From Notospermus geniculatus (lineage: Eukaryota > Nemertea > Pilidiophora > Heteronemertea > Lineidae), in the NCBI GenBank assembly GCA_002633025.1, contig NMRB01000005.1:1244165-1308164 (forward strand): 64,000 nucleotides of DNA, given 5' to 3'. This document shows positions 46,334-57,600 of the stretch, piece after piece; the stretch's first letter is position 1; the number at the start of each line of letters is the position of its first letter. The notes under the pieces are model-generated. The model saw only the letters and a program-made list of their open reading frames with translations, was not told where the DNA came from and ran no database searches. The translations under genes were made by a program, and so were the position numbers.

Positions 46334-46451
46334 GGGTTGGAGCTACCATTACTTTTTTTAGCCAAAGTAAAGAAAATCCCTATTGTTCACACTACTGAAC
46401 AATAGGCTTTTCTTTACTTTGGCTAAAAGAAGACAATGGTAGCTCCAACCC
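46334..46451. mobile_element. Hairpin element, GGGTTGGAGC ends
   Basis: GGGTTGGAGCTACCATTACT and AGCCAAAGTAAAGAAAA pair with the right arm around a short loop at about 46388-46405. Confidence 0.7.
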
Positions 46452-47210
46452 ACCAGTAACCCAACTGATCAGGATTGCCAAGAAAAAAAGTCCCAAGTCT
46501 TGGCCAGTGCCATCAACATTCCTGAGGAATGCTGATGACCTCTGGTGATCAGTAATTATTTCATCTGGCCCATGGAAACGAAAACATGCCTCCCTGATTC
46601 TCCCTATGTCCTACTTTACACCAGTGACAGTGACTGGCTGTGGTCGTCTCCAGTCAGCAAGGCGTACATTGTCTATCAAAGATTCTGGAAATCAGAAGTT
46701 GTTGAAACAACATACGATCTTATGCAATGATTATTCCAGCATTTATTGCATCACAGATTCACTGACCAGCAGTCATATACAGTTTTTACATCAATATCAA
46801 TAGTTGCAGTACAAATTGTACAAAAATATATAAATCAGTAACACATCAGACAGCAGAATCATTCCCCCCTATTCTTTGACTGAGTTAGGCCTATTGTCAG
46901 GAAATTTGCCAGCTAAAAAATTCTCCCTGATTCATAAAGTCACCAAGGAAAATAATGTAATTATCACAACCGCGTTTATCAAATGAGTACCATATCAACA
47001 GCACAGTGGAATCTCCTCAGCAGACACGTCTGCCAATAGAGGAATCCCACTGACGTCATCAAATCATGTGACTGGCCGTCAAAATGACACAAATTGATGT
47101 CAGTAGGCTGCTGCACGTGGATTGACATTACGCCTCACGTGACGAGACAGCACACGAAATAATGTCATCGCATCATCGTGACGTTCCTTCAGGAAACATA
47201 TGGTCAATAT

Positions 47211-47327
47211 GGACACTTACCCCCCAGGACTTTTACCCCCAGACACTTACCCCCCAGGACATTTAAGGATCCGGGGGGTATATGTCTGGGGGTGTCCGGC
47301 GGGTAAATGTCCAGGGGGTAAATGTCC
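47211..47327. repeat. G/C-run fold-back repeat
   Basis: GGACACTTACCCCCCAGGAC is repeated with variations on the left and mirrored on the right as GTCCAGGGGGTAAATGTCC. Six-base C and G runs dominate. Confidence 0.65.
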
Positions 47328-47526
47328 TAGAATCCAATTTGATGGCCAATGTGGCCTTTATGACGTCATGTGGGAAACCTCTATTTACCGGTACAAAGTT
47401 GTAAGTACATGTACGTCAAATACAAATGATATGAGAAATCACAGTGTCATTCAGTTGCATCATTTGTGATGCTATCGAAAATTCCGCCAATTCCCTGTTT
47501 CAAGAAATAACAGTTTATAAACTTCT

Positions 47527-50500
47527 TTATTGTACAACAATCTTTCCTTTCTGGCTACGATTTGTGAAGTTGTTATTTCTGCTACACATGTAGTAATAAG
47601 TCCCTTTCTTGAATTTTAAAACGACTCCTTCGAAAGACGCCGGTGCATTGTTCAGTTGGTTCTGCAACTTGGTTTTGGACTGGGCGGATTGACCCCCACA
47701 AGTGGCTTTCTTTTCACACCTGAAATGTAAAGTTGGATTACATTACATCATAAATCAGATTGGAACCTCTATATTAAAGGGCCAGGGTATTGCCACTTTT
47801 TGTCAACAGGTGGCACCACCGGCAATGGTTGCATCATTTTCCAATACCATGGTTTTGCCTTTTGCCCCAGTGTTGGAGAATGTATGATTACAATGCAATG
47901 CATATGTGGATACCTAGGAACAAGAGTTACTCTACATTGGGCGAGGTTGATGAGTGGTAGTTTGACAACACTGTCAATAGAGGTCTCCCTTAACGCAGGT
48001 GTGTTTAGTGCAGGATAGGGAAGGAATACCGTGCCCCTTTAAGGATGATGTCCTGAATTGAGAGGTGTTCAGACTAAAGAGGTCAAGATGAAAAGAAATG
48101 ACCAATGCTGGACTGGATCCATATGACTCAGGGACGGATCCAGGATTTCTGGAAAGAGGGGGCGAACTGTGCAAGAAACATTGAAATCTGCGGTGAATTT
48201 CAATGATTTGTTCCAAATTTCAGAATTTCATGGTCGATTTTACAGATTTGTTGGCCGAAAGGTGCGCCCCCTTGGATCCATGCCTGTGACTGAACCAATC
48301 ATCTACCATTCATTTGTTTATGATGGATGCACTGGGCATATTCACATGTAGATTCTTTCAATGTAACAAACAACACACACTCAACGAAAACCATGGAAAA
48401 TCATTCTGCACTTACTTGTAATAACCTGAGGAAGCCACCATGATAGCCAAATCTTTTTTCAACATTTTAGGATTAGAACCGCTCGGCGTCCACAGGACAT
48501 CGGCATTCGTCCACATGTCTGTGTGCTCAAAGGGTGTCGGGAAGTTATCATTTAGGGAAGGAATCTGAACAATGTTGCTTCTGTCTGTTCCCCCTGTCCC
48601 CTCGCCAGCATCACCTGCTTGGCCGTCACCAGCTGGGTTGCCATTGTTATGGGTATTGGATCCTGGAAACGATGATGAACATATTAGAATTACATGTAAA
48701 GAGAATACAGTGAAAAACGAGGTGGAATTTGCTGGGTTTCTGGTGCCAAATAAAATTTCAGGCATCACAGGGTTTCTGCTGAAGTATTAGATTTAGTAGC
48801 CAGTTTTGTTGAAATAAGATATTTTTATCCAGGGCAGCAATATTCCATTGTAAATAGCATTACAAAATTTGAGCCAATCATTTATTTCTGTCGCCAGTTT
48901 ATTTTAAAAGCAGCTTTTGGCTCCTTTAGCTACTGCCAGCAGAAACCCTGAATCAAGAGATTTCTGAACACGACCGCCTCTGCCTGCATTGCGAAATTAA
49001 ATGTAAAGCTACCGAGGTCAAATAGGTCGAGAACGTCCAGCAATTTCCGACATGAATTGGCAAAATTTGTTGCAAAAGATAAACCTGTAGGGTGAATCTA
49101 TGGCAAATCGTCCTCTTACCTGTCCATTGGATATGTACAGCATCATTTGGTGTCATAGTCAGTTCATTGGGTACAAAGTCATACTCCACGGCAGGATAAA
49201 CTTGGACGATATTGCCCCTCTTTCCTCGCACGTTCAGATTGAAAATTCTCTTCCCTTTCAGACTAGCAGGTCGTTGTTTCAGTTGAAAAACGTGCGTACG
49301 ATCTTGGAATGTCCGGCCAAATTGTGCCGTGTTGATGGCAAGACGGAGTGGAGAGTGCCCGGCACCGATGTCCACGTAGGGATTTTGTTGGACTGGTGAC
49401 TCAACTCGCTTGACTCTAGAAAATGGAAAGAGAAACTGGTGAATAGCAGCAAGTTTTGAGGTGCTTCAATGGAACTGAATTGCCGCAGAAAAGTCCTACA
49501 AGTTTTACCTATTTTTTTTTTATGTTTGATCTGTCGAGATGTCAGATTTTAAACCAGTGGCTGTGAGGAAGGCTGCGGAAGACCTCCTGTGAAATACTTA
49601 CATGTCCTCGTTGCTTTTACTGTCAGTGTAGTATGGGTCGTAATCATCTGTTGATATGTTGTACCTGAAAGGATATTATATTTTGATACTCAATAACTGT
49701 GAATTGGCAGTGCAAAGTAATGCCTGGTCATTCTATCTGTGAGTATTTGTCGTTTTTTGTGTAGGAAGTCGCTGGGAAAAAAGTCTAATAAAATAAAACC
49801 AGAACAACTGCTCAATCCCTACCTGATTCGTAAGACGCAGTTGTAATCCTTTTTGGATGGGAAGTAGGGCAGCTTCCAAGTATATGTGTTTGGTACTCCA
49901 GCTCTCCCGTTGCCGAGGTGATTTGATCTAAAAACAAAACATTATTTGTAAGAGTAATGAAAGTGACAATGGTATCCTCTTTCCCCAATAAGTACCCAAA
50001 TGAAATCACCCTCTAAATTTGTCTTTTAGACTGCAATCACATAGAGCTACACGCTACACGGACATGCCGGTTAACAACGGCTTCACAGTCGTGAGCCCTT
50101 TGTGAAGCCATTGTTAACCGGCGTGCCCGTGTAGCATGTAGCTCTATGTGATTGCAGCCTTAGGGATCTTCCTAAAACGATAAACTGACAACAGGACTCA
50201 CCTTGACCAAGGGGCCTCCTTACAGTCAGGTTGCGGCAAGGCAACAAGACATTCTGCCTTTGTCACATCACTTGCGTCGTATGGTACACCCCAGACATAA
50301 CCTTGCTTTTTATTTTTTTCACAGTCAGTTTTGCCTTTTGATGCTAGAATTTAAAGAATACAGTACTGTAACAAATTTAGAGTTTACATGTGCCTATGTC
50401 TGAGTTCAAGGTTATCATACTCACACACCATTGGCTGTCAGAGGGGCACAGTGGATACACCTGTCACCGCAGAGGTCCTAGGTTCAGTCCCCGTCCAACC

Positions 50501-53499
50501 CATTCTTCATTTGACAGAGAGGATGACTCTCTTTGATGGTGTGTGAGGTTTTCTCCAGACACTCCAGTGTGGACACTCCAGTTTCCTCCTGCTGTACATT
50601 TATACACCCAATATTGTGTATAGAGGCTATGCACGTGACGTCATCAGCGAGGTGACGCCATGTTGGATGGAACGTTGTGACATGCTGACGCAGTGCATCT
50701 GACCACGTGCTCCGTCAATTTTCCATCCAACACGTGGCGTCATACCCATTGATGACGTCATTTGATGACGTCAGTGCATAGCCTCTGTAGAGCCAAGAAT
50801 GCGATACTTGGCACTCGGTTCTCAACTCAATACTTTATCCCTGCTCCAGTGTGCACATTGCCCCTGTACAGACCCAAATAACTAAGGTGACAAAATGCAG
50901 ATATGTAAGTGAAAGATAGACAATAGTTTTAAATCTGAAATCATCATCATCAATTGGACTCACATTTCTCCAAGTAGTTGTATAAAAGCACCCATTTTCC
51001 TTTAGCTTCCTTGCAATCCTTTTCATTGTTATACTTTGACCAGTGTTTCCTCTTTCCAGTAGTGTAGTACTCTATACATTGGTGATACGGATGAATGTTG
51101 AAACTTTTCTTTCTGTAATATCTGCAAGAAAAGTACGATATAACCTCTATAGAGGCCTTGCAAATGACGTCACAAGCCGCCATGCTGGGGGGCACATGCT
51201 GCAGAGGCGCAGCGAAATGAGCCGTGCATGTCCCAATGACGTTACGTCAAACAATGGCGTGGCGCACTTCATGCAGGTCACGTCACACCTCTGCGCCCTG
51301 TCAGGGCCTGCACCCTCCAGCATGGCCGCCAGGATGACGTCATTGGATGGCCTCTATATCAAGTATGCCACCTTTGGGACTGCCAAAGGTAATGTCCTTA
51401 ATTGAGAGGTGTTCTCATTACAGAGGTCAAAATGAACAGACGCGACCAACTGGGAACTGAACTCAGCTGTCCTGAATAGAGAGGTGTCCTCCCAGCAGAG
51501 GTGTCGCTAAGGGAAGGATTTACTTACGAGCACATGGAAATATTCTGAGCCAACACAGCCAAGTCCTTCCACGGCGTCGGGTGCCAGTATGGGTAATAGT
51601 CACGCTCCTCAGGACATTCGTAACCATAGCGATTACCATTAGGATTCTGTCGAGTGTAGATGGCGCTGCTCACTCCAAGACCATTATTGGTTTTTGGATT
51701 CTGGTCAGCAGTAAAAAGACCTACGAACCAAGGGCAGATGTGTAGAATCTAATGACAAACATGTATATACTAGTGCAGATCTGCCTAAATTACAAGTCTA
51801 CATCACAGTAGATGTCCTGTCAATTTCAGTCACCTACAGTGCCATCAAAATATTCCATAATCATAAACATCAGCTGATGGTTAACACCTTGGGGACCCAA
51901 CTACTTCCATGATGACAATCATAAAAGTCATACCGGTACATAAAGTTTGCAGACTATGTAAAATGCTCAATTTCACCCCAGTACCCTGCACCTTCATTGA
52001 GGTTTCTTGGGGTAAAATTGTATGAGAAAACAGAAACAGAATTTACCTACCCTTATTCCTTTCCCTCATGTAACAAGCATCATACCACTCCCAGGGTTCC
52101 TGTAGACCCTTATTATCAGCCACGTTATTGTTCTTTCTTTGCGTTGCTTTACCTTCTGCTTCATTCAAATTTTGCGCTCGCTGGAAATTCTGTGTTTGGG
52201 TGGTGACACCATCGCGCATCGTGTCCCTGGATGCTGAGTAAAGGACAAAAGACAAAATGATAGATGGGAATTTTTTTTAAACCCCACTGCACTGGGAGAC
52301 GACAAAGATGACTTTTCATCCTTGTTGCAAAATCGTACAGGTCATCCTAGAAAAATGTGTTCTGGTCCCAGGTGCAGATCCAAGGGGGGCGCACGCCCCC
52401 CCTTTCGGCCGAAAATCTTTAAAACTGACCGTGAAATTCTGAAATTTGGAGCAAATCATTGAAATTGACCGCCGATTTCAATGTATCTAGCACGGTGCAC
52501 CCCCTCTATCCCGAAATCCTAGATCCGTCCCTGGGTCCATAATGTAACATCAACTGGGCATATATCAGTAGTGATATCATGTCACACCGTCAAAAAATCT
52601 AATCTAAGGTACCGGTACCTGGTAATTTACTTTCTTGGCACATGTACTGTAGAACTATGTTACAATTCTGCTTATGAGGATCAGAATCTTCGTTCCCTCC
52701 ACAACCATGTTGATTTGTCCACTCAATGGGCAGAATAGTCTCTCCACCGTTCCCATCACTTTGGAAGTATTTCTGTAATTAACAAACATTAATTGATTAA
52801 TTAATCAATTAATTAGCAATTAAACATTAATTAACCACCGACAAGGATGAAGAATAATCAAAAGATGTTACAAATGATGGAAGTGCCAAGTTTTTGTCCC
52901 CAGGCTTCCACTTCCATCATCACTGAGGTGCTTCAAGTCCATGGTTCTCTGTTATCTATTTTTGCTTGAACCTCATATATGGATTAGTATATCACAAAAT
53001 AAAATCCTACCATACTATACTGCTTATTCTTGTCGTTATTTGCTGCCTTATCAGTTGCATCTCCAACATTGTAGCCACCACGATTATTGTTCTGAAAGAA
53101 ATTATTCAAATTAATGTCAACAGTTATAACTGCATGTAAAGAACAGAATCCAGACTACTCCATTCACCGCCACTTACATGCCGAGAAGATGACTGCCCAT
53201 AGTTTTTTATCGTTGAGTTGCCCATAGAGAGCCAACTTGCATGTGAAATTCTCACATTGAGCAGTGCCATTAATTGACAACAATACAATGATAACAGCAG
53301 GAATATGGAAGGCTGAGTTCAGAGTGAGAGGTTTTATGCTTACCTGAGAGTCAAAGAGTCTGTTTGCATTGTTCCTGTTGGCAGACTTTTCATTCAGCCT
53401 GTCATTGCTGCCTCTCGGATTGTGTAGGTAGACATCACAGGTTGCAGAGCTTATCACAGTCAGAATGATAAGGAGAGCTTGAGGTAGTATGACTTTCAT
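47527..53499 (-). CDS. DD3-3: DD3-3-like secreted protein (paralogue A)
   Basis: Belongs to the DD3-3 family, named from Dictyostelium and found in marine invertebrates; its function is not known to me. Exons: 53344-53499, 53011-53091, 52631-52772, 52051-52233, 51528-51720, 50964-51121, 50202-50343, 49823-49927, 49602-49664, 49120-49415, 48416-48662 and 47527-47719 (phases match; 652 residues). Signal peptide [17 protein letters not shown], then the family hallmark [152 protein letters not shown], and [20 protein letters not shown] at the end. No transmembrane helix, so probably secreted. The last part resembles a cupredoxin fold. Head-to-head with paralogue B. Confidence 0.93.
47778..48038. 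mobile_element. TTAA-flanked MITE related to the AGGAGCACGG family
   Basis: TTAA sites at 47774 and 48039; left end AGGGCCAGGGTATTGCCACT, right end GGAATACCGTGCCCCT. The ends resemble 30920-31123 but the interior differs. It lies in the last DD3-3A intron. Confidence 0.7.
48129..48286. mobile_element. CAGGG/GGATCC MITE, copy 4 (TGACT duplication)
   Basis: CAGGGACGGATCCAGGATTT start, GGATCCATGCCTG end, TGACT on both sides. Lies in a DD3-3 intron. Confidence 0.85.
50029..50159. mobile_element. Hairpin element, CTGCAATCACATAG ends
   Basis: GACTGCAATCACATAGAGCT with ACGGACATGCCGGTTAAC pairs with the right arm. Located between DD3-3A exons 8 and 7. Confidence 0.75.
50432..50618 (+). mobile_element. 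tRNA-derived SINE, plus strand
   Basis: GGGGCACAGTGGATACACCT head, GGTTCAGTCCC B box, then GAGGATGACTCTCTTTGATG, GGTTTTCTCCAGACACTCCA and TTTCCTCCTGCTGTACATTT tail, ending where a TATAGAGGC MITE begins. Confidence 0.65.
50619..50789. mobile_element. TATAGAGGC MITE, copy 2
   Basis: TATAGAGGCTATGCACGTGACGTCA left end and the near-complement with TGACGTCAGTGCATAGCCTC on the right; interior differs from copies 1 and 3. Confidence 0.75.
51148..51358. mobile_element. TATAGAGGC MITE, copy 3
   Basis: Interior closely matches 36241-36451 (GCGCAGCGAAATGAGC, AACAATGGCGTGGCGCACTT). It begins 27 bp beyond the 5' border of DD3-3A exon 6, in the intron. Confidence 0.8.
52369..52533. mobile_element. CAGGG/GGATCC MITE, copy 5 (GGTCC duplication)
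   Basis: CAGGTGCAGATCC start, AGATCCGTCCCTG end, GGTCC on both sides. Lies in a DD3-3 intron. Confidence 0.85.
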
Positions 53500-54690
53500 G
53501 ATTGATCCTGGAAATGTGGAAGTGGAATGTAGGCCTATGGTTAAATATCATGAAATGTGAAAGTATAATGACAATTAAAAATACAGAAAGGCCTGGTGGG
53601 GTAGTTTCTCACCAGAGATCATCTGATTTGAAATGAATCAATCCCAGAATGCCTACAACTGAAATACTTTTACCAGACAAATTTAGGACATTTAACTGTA
53701 AGCTCTCATGCCTACTAAACATAGGCCATATTTAGCACACTGGTGGCTCTCAGCACTGACTGTGTGAGTCACAGTCTAGGCCTCTAGAACAATTTGTTAT
53801 ACGCCAATGACGACTTGCGTACAGAAGTTTCTTCAAGATCACCAAATATGGGAAGAATCTAGGGCTTACTTGCATTTCCTCTATAACCCCTGAAGGCCTC
53901 TTGAATATCTTTCACAATCACATTCTGACTTATTTCCTAATTAGTCTATTTATTCAACAACTAGGCCTAACAACCTCTTGAGTTGACCTACTCTGGCATA
54001 GGCCTATGCGTTAGAGACGTCAAACAAAAGGTCAGACAGTGAGGGTAACGTCATAAGAATTGTGTTGGCCTTGTACATCAATGAACGGCTGACTTGACAC
54101 ACCCAGCCAAGTCATTCGAAGTCATGAAGTGAACTTCGTCTCATGCTCATGTTATTGTTGACATGATGATGATGGGCCTTATTTGGCCGGGGAGAGGGGG
54201 GCTTGCCAGCCAATATGGTGCTGGACAATGCAGTGGATGATGACAGGCCTAGTTCTAACTAACCTCACAAGAAGCAGAAAACTTTTGGAATGGACAAGTC
54301 ATAAAACTCTGGAGACAATTCACCAGAAACGCGAAAATAATGGAATAAGGAAGGAAAACTGCTGAAAAACACTTACCCACTTATTACTTCCGGGTTTCCC
54401 AGCTAAATGACGTCACGTCGTCTTACGCGCCCTACTTTTTGAATAAGCATGATGCCTTTTGCAGATTTATTGCCTTATTTGTAATCAGATCAGACAAGAG
54501 GCAATTAGGCCAGCTAAAAATAACATTATAAGTGCAATTTGAAGATAATCAGTCGAGCTTTGTCCCGTTACATCTTGGAACTATATTCTGAGCGGCGCGC
54601 GATCTCAGGATAGCAGTTGTCCGTCGGGATACCCTATTAGAAGGAAGGGGCTGTGTTGTTGACTGTGATCTTTTTTATTTTTTGAGCAAA
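53500..54690. promoter_or_regulatory. Shared head-to-head promoter region of the DD3-3 pair
   Basis: About 1.2 kb separates the two start codons, so the promoters and any 5' UTR introns of both paralogues must lie here. No TATA box or obvious inverted transposon is seen. The sequence from 54400 to 54690 (containing GACGTCACGTCGTCTTACGC and GCGGCGCGCGATCTC) is the most CpG-rich part and the best core-promoter candidate for paralogue B. Confidence 0.5.
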
Positions 54691-57600
54691 ATGTACAAAT
54701 TCCTGCCAATATTTCACCTGTCCTTGATGTCCATTGCTTACTGTGATATATATCTACACAATCCAAGGTTTGTCAACTTCTTATATTCTCTCATTTTCCA
54801 ATTTGACTTGACCAAGTGAGACACACAAAATTTAGCACTAGCACTACATGGCAGTCAGTCAGCAGTCAGTTTAGCAGTTACAGACTTTAGGCCTCTGCTG
54901 GCTATGCAGGCCTATACAACTGTCTGATTCAGGTAGGCCTATCACTATAAAAATTCCTCCAAGCTATAAGTTACAGTGACTAGCACAACTGACAGGCCTA
55001 CCCTGTGTCGTGTGTTTTTTAAGGTACCGGTAACACATTTTTGGCGCATTAGGGCGTATGATTAGGCCTCCTGGTTAAGACTAGGTCTATTGCTTTGTCG
55101 CACATATTGATCTGCCTTGTATTTTCCAGAGGGAGCAACAACCGCCTTGATGAAGCAGGCAGAGAAAGAAACAATGGAAACCGGTAAGTTGAAATTGCCT
55201 TGACATCGACTGACAATAGGATGCAGTTCTTACGGGTCCTCCTAAATGTCAGAATAGAATCAATTCCACTTGATATTATCATGTTTCATTTGTTTCAGAC
55301 TCTTCGACTCGCAGAACAACAATAGAGGTGGTTACAATGTAGGCAGTCTTTACTATTACCAGGGATCAAAACTAAACATTGAATGGCAAGTGACATCTCA
55401 TTTACACTATCGTATCCGCAAATTAGCGGTATCAATTTTGAGTCCACGGGCTTCAATTCAATAGTCTGTGCATGAGAGCCCAAAAAGCTCCCGCATGTGG
55501 CTCTGACCTTCAAGACTATAAATTTAACCCTCTTCAAGACTGTCCCAACATTGTTGCTTATTTTCTTGTCTTGGGCCAGGGAAGACAGTTTGAGTCTGTC
55601 AACATGATTAAAACTCTTTATTTGCTGATCAGAGCTTTACGCTATGCTGTGTCATCTTTGTTTGAAACACTGTTCTAAATGCTGGTTAATCTTGTTTTAC
55701 AGGACCAAATCCATCTCAATCAAAAGAAGGGGATCTGGATCCCTAATAACAAGGAGGATTGCGAGGTACGTAGTGAACCCTTTGCCTTTTGCTGGGGTTT
55801 CAATCCCTGAGCCTTTTTGGTTGGAGTTGTGAATCCTTTGGCCCTTTCGGTGGGAGGTTGTGAATCCTGACCTCAGCCCTTTTGGTGATTTTGCAGAAAT
55901 TTTCGTGGCCAGCAAAGAATCCAACTGTGAATGGGACATGGAAAATGGCACCGTCTCATGGGTTGCCCGCGCCCGATTGTCGTGAGACTGAATTCACACG
56001 CGATAATCACCTCGGAAACGGAAAAGGTGGCTACCCAATCCTGTATAACTGGACAATACCAGACACGATACTTGGAGAAAGATGTGCTCTTCGTATCCGG
56101 TAGGTGAATCAATTCAGAAAGGGCCATTTACCGAAAAGATGCATACAGCCTTCAGATAAAAATCAAGCATTTTCTGATCAGTCAAAGCCTGTGTGAAAAA
56201 TTCCATGTGGACTCAGTGGAGGAGTAAAGTAAATATTGAATAAGCTGAGTGTCCAATATGGCATTATTATTAGCTCTGTAGATGACATCAGGCAAATTTT
56301 ACTCTAGACGGATATGGAAAATCAGGCATTCAGGCGCTACTCGGGTCCCATGATCAATAGCCACACCTCTCTTTTTCTGGATGCAGGATCTGGCAATGAC
56401 TCTGACAGGCCACTCAGCAGAGTTGGCCTTAGTCAGAGGTAATAAGCACTGACGTTTCATTGCACCACTAAAACGGCCCAAAATTTTGAATGATTCAGTT
56501 CTGATAATGATTACCATTAGCCTATCTGTCTGTTTCAGGTATAATATTTCCACAAATGATTACGAAGCCTGGGATGGCAAAACGAATGCTTCGCTCAGCC
56601 AAGTCAGAAACAATGAAGGCACCCTGATCGATATGACGAAAAAATACCAATTCTCCTCAACCGATGATGCAATTAATCGGGGGTACATCTTTGAGAATAA
56701 TCCCCAGGTGCAAGTCTTCAAAGATGTCGAGTTTGACCTACAGCTTGCAATTAATACGGCTCAGTTTGGTAGGACATTCCAGGACAGGTGAGTACGAGGT
56801 CAAGAACGGTGTTCTCGAAAGGTCTGGTATCACAATAAACTCTGGCCACTACAGTCCTTACTACCAACCCCTCCAGTGCAAGGGAAGCAGTGTTTGCATA
56901 GACTCGGATGTTTCGGGATTAAGATTTGTACATGTAGATGTTGCCGAAACTTGAAAAGAGTTCTCTTAGTAGAGGATGGATTGTGCTAAATTTGGCAAAT
57001 GTGCGGAGACTAGATGAACAAAAAGTCATTGAAATCAGTCTCTAGTTTTCCTCAAGAGTTGCCTCTACACTTTTGTCTCACCATTTTCTTGTTTTTAGGA
57101 CCCATCAGTTTGCTGTCAGACGTCCCCCGGCCAGCTTGGCCAAGGCAAACATAAAGAATTTGAATGTGCGTGGCAAGAGAGGGAACATTGTCCAAGTTTA
57201 CCCTGCTGTGGAATATGACTTCGTTCCAAACACTATGGAAATAGCAGACGGAGATTACATACATTTCCAGTAAGTTCATTTCAGTCTCAGAGGTGGCAGG
57301 CACTGATGTTTCCACTCTGTCACTTTGAGTCTGACAGCCCCAATTAAGGGCTTAAAGGAGAACGGTACCGGATCTCAAATGCGTTATTTGAATGCCGACG
57401 TAGAGGGAGCAACCTAGTGGCAGTAAGACAAACTACAAAAATGCATTACAAAATTGTACGTAGTAAATCAGATCAATTCGCCGACAATGTAGTTAGTCCC
57501 TGGGTTGTAGAGTGGCGCCGGCTGTCGAGAAAAAGTGGCAATACCGTGGTCCTTTCCATGATTTCACTTTTCAGATGGACTGGTTCCAACACCAACCCAA

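Larger units (their letters stand above)
45885..47526. other. Intergenic DNA between PTP and DD3-3 genes
   Basis: Should contain the first PTP exon and promoter, but no convincing start exon was found. It holds two hairpin segments (46334-46451 and 47211-47327) and a fragment starting CAGTGGAATCTCC near 47004. Confidence 0.5.
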
